Source of the DNA: Gerris lacustris
Lineage: Eukaryota > Arthropoda > Insecta > Hemiptera > Gerridae
Direction: 5' to 3'
DNA length: 64,000 nt
NCBI GenBank assembly: GCA_951217055.1
Contig: OX578277.1
Span: 10,810,834 to 10,874,833, forward strand
The notes under the pieces are model-generated. The model ran no database searches. It worked only from the letters and a program-made list of their open reading frames with translations, and was not told the DNA's origin. The position numbers were made by a program, and so were the translations under genes. Below, in pieces: positions 48,634-58,078 of the stretch (position 1 is the first letter of the stretch; every line of letters starts with the position of its first letter).

Positions 48634-49227
48634 AATATAAGTCTCGATAGTCCAAGCTCGGTTAATCCGAGTTTCCAATAATCCGAGTCAAAAGAGAGTT
48701 CATGGAAAGAAGAAGGGGGAGCGGCTTCCCTGAGTTACAACACAATTAGGACAGGACTGTGCTAATAAAGATCCGTATGATTTCATGGAATTCTTTTCCT
48801 GTCAGAGCAGCTGTGTTTACATTCAAATTCGGGCAAGCCTATTCACTTATTTCTTCTTCTTCAGTTTTAATTAAGATCTTAAACCAAAAGCATCGAGTTA
48901 CATTTTTATAATGAGAAAAACGAAAACATACCAAACTTCCTTCAGCTGTGAAAATAGATGCGTTGTTGCATATAGATAATGTTGTGTCACTGAAAAACAA
49001 TTGCACGTGAGTTAGATGTGTGACTGTGGGTGATAAGAAACAGATTAGCATGTAATTATTTGAATACCTAAAGAAAACAAAATATGTTTGTAATTATTAT
49101 TTGTCAATAAATAGTTAAAGAGTAGAATTTAAAATTCATATTTTTCGTAAATTTTCAATAATCCGAGTTTATTGGTAATTTGAGTTAGTGCTGGTCCCAT
49201 CCAACTAGGATTATCGAGACTCGACTG
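48634..49227. mobile_element. Pogo-like MITE, third family (about 0.6 kb)
   Basis: The right end is GGATTATCGAGACTCGACTG followed by TA. The left end, AAGTCTCGATAGTCCAAGC, is a decayed inverse of it. Subterminal TTAATCCGAGTTT and CAATAATCCGAG repeats are present. No transposase. The left boundary is approximate. Confidence 0.75.
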
Positions 49228-49629
49228 TATTTTTAAAAATAGACTGCCAATTAGTGTGGCACATACCTTCCTCGCATCTTGTACCGTACTTAAGTGATGT
49301 TTTGCTTGCATGACCCATTAACCCATTATTTTGAGCAAAGAAAAAATTTTCATAAATATGAGATGAGAACTTTTGAAGCTATAGGTGTAAATAAATGTAT
49401 GTTTGTGCGCATGTGAAAGAGAAACAAATGAGTGCAGAAGGTTGAAACTTATATGGGACCAACAATGGGCTAATTATGATCTAGCATACAAAATTCATTA
49501 AAATCGGATGTGTAATTTTTAAAATATGTTGGTTCGCCAAAATTGAGTTACAGACAGACACAGAACCAAAAATGTTCACTGATGTCTGAAACGGATATCT
49601 GTCTTGGAATTTTTGAAATTGGAGACATA

Positions 49630-50420
49630 AAATATTTTTACCTCCAGCGGGGAGAAAAAGTGAACTTTCCTCCCTAGTTTACAGGGAGGGAAGTTACTCA
49701 TTGCACCCGGTTGGGTTAAACAGGGAGTAATGAAAAATAAGGGAATCATGAACTCTCATGATTCCCTCCAGTGTTGCCCTAGATAAAGCACAAGTAAATA
49801 AGGTTGGTGCTAATACACATTGCATTTACTAACTTTTGTTTAATGTCGAAATCTATAATGTCATCTTCATACATATCATGTAACCTCCACAACGGTTGCC
49901 ATAGTGATTCATCTGTAAAAGAAACAAACAAGTTAAAAGTGGAAACATAATTTCTAAATGTAGATTAACTAATCCATATTTAATACATCAGTTGTCAACA
50001 CCATTCAATACACGACTCAGCTTCCAGCTGATTCTCCCATTTAATTTTATCATGAAATTCAAATAATTATTATCTCTATAATTTAATTTTAACGTGATTA
50101 AACTTATTTAGAGAATTGTTAATATTATATCTAACTATATTTTTAAAAAAATAAATATAAACCTATGTATTTTTTGTTGAATAACGTAATTTAAAATTAA
50201 AATCTTTCCATATTTTTTTCTCCCTTCTGGAGGTAAAATCTTGTGCGTACCTTGGGAGTAAAAATCACTTGCACCCTCGCGATAATTAACTCCCTCGGCT
50301 CCGCCTCAGGAACCAACTTCATCGCTCAGGGTGCAATCACTTACTTTCCTCCCTTGGTGCGTGAATAACCTATTGTTCTTCAGAATGATCAGATAGCTTC
50401 CGTTACCCTCAGTAAGTTCA
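49630..50420. repeat. Composite repeat with CTCGGCTCCGCCTC motif, copy near the orphan exon
   Basis: TACCTCCAGCGGGGAGAAAA at the left and CTCCCTTCTGGAGGTAAAAT at the right are inverted to each other, as are the ends of the copies at 55314 and 55989. Next come ACCTTGGGAGTAAAAATCAC, CTCCCTCGGCTCCGCCTCAG and AACCAACTTCATCGCTCAGG. The orphan exon candidate lies between these two blocks. Confidence 0.6.
49830..49912 (-). CDS. Orphan internal exon candidate
   Basis: On the minus strand a TTTTACAG acceptor is followed by an open segment reading ESLWQPLWRLHDMYEDDIID then FDIKQK, with two possible donors (exon end 49834 or 49830). Its Trp/acidic composition looks protein-like and unlike the flanking repeats. 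No partner exon could be joined convincingly, and I do not recognise the family. It may be an exon of a gene whose other exons lie beyond repeats, or a pseudogene fragment. Confidence 0.35.
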
Positions 50421-50924
50421 GAAGCAAAAGTGAATAAATGTTGTAAAAAAATCAGAAATAAATTCTTTATTTCCCTTTCAATTTTATATATATTAAACAT
50501 CTATAAACACAAAAATTTTATTTAAAAAAAGAACATTAAGGTCTTTCCCCTCTATTTTTCATACATAAACATATATTTTTTTGGATTTAATTCAAACATC
50601 TTTTTTTGAGATTTAATCTTTATAAAAAAAAAAAAAAAATTAATGCAAAAGTAATTCCAATTTTATTAAATGTCATAGTAGAAATACTATTACATATTGT
50701 TTTTTTTATATAAATTAATTATTTTGTGTGTTTACTTACATACATATACAAATATTTTTAAATTTTATTAATATACAATCATAATTCTATATAAATAATA
50801 AATTAAAAAAAAGAGATAAATTAAAATATAATAAATAATGGGATATATATGTATAGCCATATGTATAAATATATATATGGCGATGAATAATAATATATAG
50901 TTAAGTCCTTATCATTAGTGTGGA

Positions 50925-51510
50925 ATATGCTCACCACTCAGAGATTCCTACCCAGATTATTGTTTAAGTTTGGACTTCAGTCCCAGAACAGTATTAGATC
51001 ACTACAGGATGGTGGTATCAGTCACTTTACACATATATCTATGTGATCATTAGTGTGGAACATGTCTCACCTCTCTGGGAATCCAACCCAGATTATTGTT
51101 AGTGTTTGTACTTTGGTTCCAGGTAGAACAGTATTAGATCATTACAGGATGGTGGTATCAGTCACTTTACACATATATCTATGTGATCATTAGTGTGGAA
51201 CATGTCTCACCTCTCTGGGAATCCAACCCAGATTATTGTTAGTGTTTGTACTTTGGTTCCAGGTAGAACAGTATTAGATCATTACAGGATGGAGGTATCA
51301 GTCACTTTACACATCTATCTATGTGATCATTAGTGTGGAACATGTCTCACCTCTCTGGGAATCCAACCCAGATTATTGTTAGTGTTTGTACTTTGGTTCC
51401 AGGTAGAACAGTATTAGATCATTACAGGATGGTGGTATCAGTCACTTTACACATATATCTATGTGATCATTAGTGTGGAACATGTCTCACCTCTCTAGCA
51501 ATCCACCTAG
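50925..51510 (-). repeat. 140-bp tandem repeat made from SINE family A
   Basis: ATGTGATCAT recurs at 51041, 51181, 51321 and 51461, exactly 140 bp apart, with nearly identical units. Each unit contains ACATGTCTCACCTCTCTGGG and AATCCAACCCAG, corresponding to the body and degenerate B-box region of the SINE at 1230-1432. It is therefore a SINE that became a small tandem array. Confidence 0.9.
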
Positions 51511-51690
51511 ATTATTATATTAATCCATCTATTTATGTATTCATTAGAGTAAAAAATGTCTTACATCAACTGGAATTGGCACCTTAAAGTTTTTATCTAC
51601 GATTGATACAAAATATAAATATTGTATCTCTGTTTAGATGCATAGAAAGTGATTTTTACGTACTTGTATTCGCATGCGCGTCTTATAGTT

Positions 51691-51776
51691 CTGAAGAATT
51701 CCTCTTCTTTACCACCCTAGGGCGGTAAAGAAGAGGAATTCTTCAGCTAGGGTGGTAAAGAAGCGGAATTCTTCAG
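51691..51776. repeat. Palindrome plus direct copy, CTGAAGAATTCCTCTTCTTT
   Basis: CTGAAGAATTCCTCTTCTTT(ACCACCCTAG) is followed at once by its inverse GGGCGGTAAAGAAGAGGAAT(TCTTCAG), and then by a second copy of the inverse with one change. This gives one left arm and two right arms of about 29 bp with no spacer. Confidence 0.92.
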
Positions 51777-51874
51777 CTTTACGCGAGATTAGCGAGTTTG
51801 TTTACATTTAACAAAACTAATTTGCTGTTCTTTTATTAAAGTAACTGTATATATCAAGTTTTTAGTGAAAGACA

Positions 51875-52123
51875 ATGAGTGCATCAAGTGACTTAGACGA
51901 AAATGTGGAGAATAATACTCCTCCAGAAATAGTTACTTCGGCAAAAAATACAACTCAAGAATTAATGCCATCTTTATCAAGAGAGAGATACGAACTTACA
52001 TACAGCAAGTTTATTTTTTTCTGTATTTATTATTTAAATCTAACAATCGTAGATAAAGTACGGTACGCAACTCGTGCGAAAACGGCATTTTGCAAAATGC
52101 TACTTTCCACACTCGACGCATAA
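51875..52123 (+). pseudogene. Short ORF, possible Crypton/tyrosine-recombinase N-terminal fragment
   Basis: Eighty-two codons start MSASSDLDENVENN. The middle LMPSLSRERYELTYSKF resembles the SAM-like N-terminal segment of arthropod tyrosine-recombinase transposon proteins; the rest, after a run of T, does not. It is probably a truncated, frameshifted transposon gene. The assignment is from memory of the motif and weak. Confidence 0.3.
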
Positions 52124-52269
52124 TGTACTATTCATTTCATCTTGTAAAACCCTGATTTTTTATTACCAATAGAGTCACAAGAATTATTTATAATTCTAAA
52201 TAGAGAACTTTTTAAGAGAGTTGTACATGATGTGAATCATTAGCAACTTGACAATGGTGGACAAATTAA

Positions 52270-52600
52270 CCTAGACCAATGGTTCCCAATCAGTGGGTCC
52301 TGGAAGGATTTCTTGTGGGTCCCAGCGGCAAAAAGTGAACGATCACGTCAATTGTAAATTGGAAGCATTGCTTCACTTGCCATTCATGTAAGCATGAATT
52401 TTGTACAGTGTAATTTGGTACAATTTTGTACACATAGATTTATAGTAAAAGTTTCATATTTGACTGCTACATTGCGTTATTCTTACCATTTCTAATCACA
52501 TAAGTTTAAGGAATGTTATGCTATTTACTGTACCATAGGTCGCCAAATATATTAACAACCAAAAGTGGGTCTCCAGACACCAAGGGTTGGGAACCACTGT
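52270..52600. mobile_element. hAT-like MITE with TGGTTCCCAA termini
   Basis: It runs from CAATGGTTCCCAATCAGTGG to AGGGTTGGGAACCACTG. The CAGTGGTTCCCAACC termini are typical of hAT-superfamily MITEs. No coding region. The right terminus abuts and partly seeds the 126-bp tandem repeat. Confidence 0.75.
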
Positions 52601-53118
52601 ATGAGATTGTGTGAATACCTTGGTTTCCAACTCATTACAGAGATCATTCTCAAGGGAGTTGCTCATGATGTGAGTTATTAGCAACTAGACATGGATTAAT
52701 CTAGATCTTACTAAGGAATCCACTGTATGAGATTGTGTGAATCCCTTGGTTTCCAACTCATTACAGAGATCATTCTCAAGGGAGTTGCTCATGATGTGAG
52801 TTATTAGCAACTAGACATGGATTAATCTAGATCTTACTAAGGAATCCACTGTATGAGATTGTGTGTATCCCTTGGTTTCCAACTCATTACAGAGATCATT
52901 CTCAAGGGAGTTGCTCATGATGTTAGTTATTAGCAACTAGACATGGATTAATCTAGATCTTACTAAGGAATCCACTGTATGAGATTGAGTGAGTCCCTTG
53001 GTTTCCAACTCATTACAGAGATCATTCTCAAGGGAGTTGCTCATGATGTGAGTTATTAGCAACTAGACATGGATTAATCTAGATCTTGCTAAGGAATCCA
53101 CTGTATGAGATTGTGTGA
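52588..53118 (+). repeat. 126-bp tandem repeat, about four units
   Basis: CACTGTATGAGATTG recurs at 52721, 52847, 52973 and 53099, exactly 126 bp apart, with near-identical units containing TGCTCATGATGTGAGTTATT. The first unit begins at the right end of the hAT-like MITE (ACCACTGTATGAG). Confidence 0.92.
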
Positions 53119-53119
53119 A

Positions 53120-54192
53120 TTCTTATCTTTACTTAGGATTCTTCTTCCAGACTCCTAATAATATCTACACTACAATATTGCAAAAGGTAGATTTGTTTGA
53201 AATTGTATTATTTTTGAAAATGATCAACCCAAGATGTGAGATAATTAGCAAATTTTCTAATTACTGGGATTGAAAACAGTCAGATTCACATAATCCCAGA
53301 TACAGATTTCTTCAGGAGATCTAGGTGCATCAGTTTTTTACATAACTATAAGAGACACCTACTTTTTTTTAATTTACCAGATATTTTATTATTTCGGCAA
53401 ACTGTAATTATAAAATTCCTTAAATAATAATCATTATACAAATAAAAAGAAAAAGGAACACAATATTATTTACATGAGAGTGTTTACACAAATACAAAAA
53501 AAAATGTACATGTTAAAAATTATAATAAAAAAAAAAAAAAAAAAAAGGAGGTAATTATTTAATACAATTAATAAAATCAACCACAACTCAGTCCTTGATG
53601 CAGTTATGTTACTAATAAAATAAAATATAAGATTTAAAAAATAGCTTATTTACATTAAAAATGGTTTTAATAAAAGGAATTACAAATCTATGTAAGAAAA
53701 TAAATTAAGTAACTAATAGCTGTAACAGTGTGAGGGTAGTATCACTACAGTCATTATGAGAAGAGTATTGCTTTGATTTTAGTAAAAAATATATGATATT
53801 ACCAACTCATAAAAGAAAATAAATAAAGTAACTAAAACCTATATCAGGGTGAGAGTAATATCACAACAGTCTGTATGAGAAAAGTATTGTTTTGAAGCTA
53901 GTAAAAAGTAAGTTGTAGCCAACCTATGTAACAAAATAAAAATAAGATAAAACGTTTTAAGAAGGTAAAAGAGGGATACTACCATCAAACTGTAACAGTA
54001 TATTGTTTGGATACTAGTAAAAAAAAAATACAATGTTGCCAATATATTTATTTAGTCAAATAAATAAAGTATCTAACAGATGAAACAGGCAGAGATGTCT
54101 ATTAAACTACATGCCGTATTATCACGCATATTATTATATTAACACATTATATTACATGAAATTGGGAAAAACATTATGTATTTATAAAGTTT

Positions 54193-54268
<76 letters not shown>

Positions 54269-55310
54269 AGTACCACTAACGACTGTAAAAAATTACTGGA
54301 GAAAAAAAAATACTAATAAAAGAACAAAATCATGTTATATAATGAATAAAACAAAAAAAAAACTTTTGAATTAATTGGATCTATCAGTTAACTAATTATG
54401 ACCAAATAAAGTGGCCAATATTGAGGTAATGTTAAAAATGAACTGATAAGAATTTAATGTAATGCCTTGCTTGCATTCAGCCATTGCCACTACTCCTCCC
54501 CCTGTATTTACTCCCAAAAAATCATCTGTGACAGTATAAAGCTTACTTCCCGTTCTACCTGAGGCAACGGAGGACGTCAAAGTAAATGCAGCTTCAGTGA
54601 TATGTTGCATGTTGTCCTTTATGTTAAATAGTTTATATCAGTTTTAGTTTATATTTCATTCATTGATATTGCCGTAATAGTTCCGAAATTATTTAGCGTT
54701 AAAAATTTCAAAGTCGATACTTTCAACATGGGGCAGATATGAAAACAAAATTCAGTGGGAATATTAGTCTTAAAGAGGTATAATTGCTGTAAATTTCAGT
54801 GCAATAGAACATTTTACGATATTTTATCGGTAAGTAAGTAGAAGAGCAGAGTATAAACAGTCCCTGCCACATGTTCTGCCAGTCCATTGACTTCCACACG
54901 AAAATCCGCCAATTAGGGGCGCAACACGAAGCGCAAGTAGCATGAGCATGGGCACCACGAGTAACCTGTTTACATACTCCTGCTGCTCTATTTCATGAGC
55001 ACTTCCCTCCTCACTTCCGCAGAAGTGGGCCGAATGTAAACGAGGCATAACATATTTTCTCAGAACATATTCTCTCAAAGGACCAAAATTAGCAACTGTG
55101 GTTTTTTGACAATTAACTGATCAATTTTAATCTTTGAGTTTTATCAACTATGATTTAGTCATATATATAATCTCCTAGAAGCAGAAAAAAATTACAATTA
55201 GATGTTTATTAAAAAAATATAAATATATAAAAAATAAAAATGATAAATAAATCATTGGCAGCAAGAAACAATATGAATATATATCAATGTAAATAGTAAA
55301 TAATGTGTTT
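53120..55310. other. AT-rich stretch without a supported gene
   Basis: It holds poly(A) at about 53527-53546, decayed AACTGTAACAGTGTGAGG-like repeats at 53700-54030, and (TA)n at 54196-54265. A minus-strand frame at 54610-54395 (contains SGRTGSKLYTVTDDFLG) and a GC-richer patch at 54836-55050 are open, but no splice partners or family could be recognised. Confidence 0.4.
54196..54265. repeat. (TA)n microsatellite
   Basis: About 70 bp of uninterrupted TA. Confidence 0.97.
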
Positions 55311-55313
55311 ATC

Positions 55314-56652
55314 TCCAGTAGGAAAAAAAAATTATGATTTTGAATTAGTTTAGAGGGACTAAAACAGGTCTTTTCATCCCTAACTCAAAAAGTAGGGAGA
55401 AAAAGTAAAAGTAGGGCGAAAAAGTAATGTAGGGCAAAATAGTAAAGATTGCAACTTAATTATTTTATAAACAGTAGAAAATGTATGGCTAATGTAATGA
55501 AGTTGTCGAAATCAGGTTGGCAGCACTGCGCTTTTTTGACCATGTTTATCTTTGTTTACAACATTATAACCTGCATCTAAATAACCTTCTATTTGAGTTT
55601 AATTCCAATTCTTATTTGATTTAATATTGAATCTCTTATATCTGCTATTAAAAGTGCTAATAATAATTGTTATTTATTAAAATATTAAATAAAAACAGTG
55701 CAATGGACGAAAATGTGAATCTTTTTTCTACTGGAGATAAAATATTGTATGTACCTCGTGAGTAAAGTGCCATTATTCCCCTCGCGATAATTATCTCCCT
55801 CGGCTGCGCCTTGTGAGCTAATTAGAGTTATTCCCTCGGCTGCGCCTCGGGAATTAAAAATTCTAATTCCCTCGGCTTCGCCTCGGGATTTAGGGACCAT
55901 GGTTCCTTCGGCTTCGCCTCAAGAACCAACTTTTTCGCTCAGGAAATAATGGCTTACTTTACTCCCTAGGTGCATAAATAACTATTATCTCCAGTAGGGA
56001 TAAAAAGTTATGATTTTGAATTAGTTTAGAGGGACTAAAACAGGTCTTTTCATTCCTGAACTAAACAAGTAGGGAGAAAAAGTAAAAGTAGAACGAAAAA
56101 GTAAAGTATGGCAAAAAAGTAAAGATTGCAACTTAATTATTTTATAAATAGTAGAAAATGAATGGCAAATGTAATGAAGTTGTTGAAATCAGGTTGGCGG
56201 CATACATGTTTATTATTGATTCATTGTTTATAACCTGCATCTAAATAACCTTCTATTTGAGTTTAATTCCAATTCTTATTTGTTTTTAATATTGAATCTC
56301 TTATATCTGCTATTAAAAGTGCTAATAATTATTGTTATTTATTAAAATAATAAAATAAAAACCATGCAATGGACGAAAATGTGTATTTTCATCCTACTGG
56401 AGATAAAATATTGTATGTACCTCATGAGTAAAGTGCCATTGTTCCCCTCGCGATAATTATCTCCCTCGGCTGCGCCTCGGGAGCTAATTAGAGTTATTCG
56501 CTCGGCTGCGCCACGGGAATTAAAGAGTCTAATTCCCTCGGCTTCACCTTGGGATTAAGGGACCATGGTTCCTTCGGCTTCGCCTCAAGAACCAACTTTT
56601 TCGCTCAGGGAATAATGGCTTACTTTACTCCCTAGGTGCATAAATAACTATT
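55314..56652. repeat. 675-bp composite repeat in direct duplicate
   Basis: CTCCAGTAGG starts at 55314 and again at 55989. The two units are about 90 percent alike by eye. Each contains GTAGGGAGAAAAAGTAAAAG, an inverted ACTGGAGATAAAA end, and a block of CTCCCTCGGCTGCGCCTCGG and CCCTCGGCTTCGCCTCGGG motifs, ending TTTTTCGCTCAGG. Related pieces are at 6385, 14225 and 49630. Confidence 0.9.
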
Positions 56653-57200
56653 TTTTCTGGAAATAATAAATAATTCAAAATAAAAATAAAATAAAAAGTA
56701 ATTTTAAAAAATATCCATTTATTAAAGAAATGTGGCTTAGATGTATCTTATTAATAATTTATTTGTAAAAAATAAAAATAAATAATTGGAAAAATGGTTA
56801 ACATTGATAGTTTAACTGACCAATTAAGAAACTTAATTTTTAAGAACCCCCTTTATTTATCCATCTCAAAATTCTTTTGCCTAATCTTTATGCTCAAAAT
56901 TCTTGGCTGAGTTTTTCCCGTAGTAACAATTATTTTACTTAATATTAAACAAACTCTGCAAAGCAGGTTTTCTAATTGTTATACCTATTAGTTAATATAT
57001 TTCTACCTGTTTCTTCTTCAACTCAATGCATTTAGACTCTTCAAGTTCACTAAGACTTTTTGAGTTTAATATTCTTGTGCTGAGTTTTTATTCATTACTT
57101 ATATTAAAGTTTTCCCAATTCTTATACCAATTTAGTATGTGTGAGACCCGTTTCTTATACTTTTATAACTTACATTATTGTTGGTTTTTATATTTTAAGT
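56653..57200. other. AT-rich stretch, nothing recognised
   Basis: Sequence between the duplicated composite repeat and the SINE units. Only chance-like open frames are seen. Confidence 0.5.
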
Positions 57201-57490
57201 TTAAAGGGAGAACAGTATTAAGTCATTATAGGATGAAGATGTCAGTCAATTTACACATAATGTATCTGTACGATCGGTAAAGTGAAACATGTCTTAACAT
57301 TTTGGGAATCCAACCAAAATGGTTGTTAGTTTCTAGTCGTAGGTTCCATGTAGAATACTTTTCATGTCATTACAGGATGGATGTATCAGTCACTTTACAC
57401 ATCTATGCGCTCAATAGTGTGGAAACATACCTCACCTCTCTGAAATACACGCCTAATATTATCTTAAGGGTTTGTACTTAAATTTTAAAA
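57200..57490 (-). repeat. Two decayed SINE family A units
   Basis: GTCAGTCAATTTACACATAA and GTATCAGTCACTTTACACAT, each followed by an ACATGTCT- or CATACCTCACC-like segment, lie about 140 bp apart, as in the array at 50925. Confidence 0.7.
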
Positions 57491-57976
57491 GAGAAACACC
57501 TTAATTCTTTTAATCATAAAATTCCACTTAAAATCCTATTGGTCAATATTATTTTATTAATATTGTTCAAAAATTATATCCTTAAAAAAATACGTTTAAT
57601 AATAATTAACTTTTTTTTTTACAAAAATTACAAATTAAAAATTTATAACTTAACTTACACGATTATTTTTTTTATATGTATATTAAATTTACACAAGAGG
57701 ATTTACACTTTTAAATCATGTAAATCAATTAATTTTACATACAACTTTTATGTTAAATGAATTAAATTCAAATTAGAAAAAAAAAAAACTAAGAAAAAAA
57801 TGTTTGAACACTTATACAATATTTATACTAGCAGGCATAACTAATATGAAACAATTAAAAAAATGAAAAGTAAATTATTTTTCTTTAAAATTTTACAGTA
57901 GTTAATATTTATAAATAATTACGGATCTTTTTACACATCTTAGGAATAAATACATACAAATTGTGTAATATATAAA
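57491..57976 (-). other. Likely 3' UTR of the Ser-rich gene
   Basis: Very AT-rich sequence directly past the TAA at 57979-57977 on the minus strand. Several TTTATT (AATAAA inverted) hexamers are present and the true cleavage site cannot be chosen. Confidence 0.35.
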
Positions 57977-58078
57977 TTAATACGGATGATATCTCCCATG
58001 ATTTTGAGTGGCGGGAGGAGGCATTCTAATCTGCATTACAAGAGGTCTATTGAGATTTTGACCAGCTCCTTGAATAAT
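57977..58078 (-). CDS. Terminal coding exon of the Ser-rich protein
   Basis: Thirty-three codons plus TAA, starting IIQGAGQNLNRPLVMQIRMP and ending GRYHPY. It is too short to appear as an ordinary ORF. The call rests on the good TTGGCAG acceptor and phase match with the exon at 61587. Confidence 0.55.
   Translation of the reverse strand: MIQGAGQNLNRPLVMQIRMPPPATQNHGRYHPY

Noticed and set aside
49250..49316. Short minus-strand exon reading KYGTRCEE before a GTATGT donor
   Set aside because: The peptide faintly recalls ribosomal protein L37A, but there is no acceptor, the match is too short, and a MITE abuts it.
54392..54610. 72-codon minus-strand frame with SGRTGSKLYTVTDDFLG
   Set aside because: It looks slightly protein-like but has no splice partner, promoter context or recognised domain; noted only in the stretch description.
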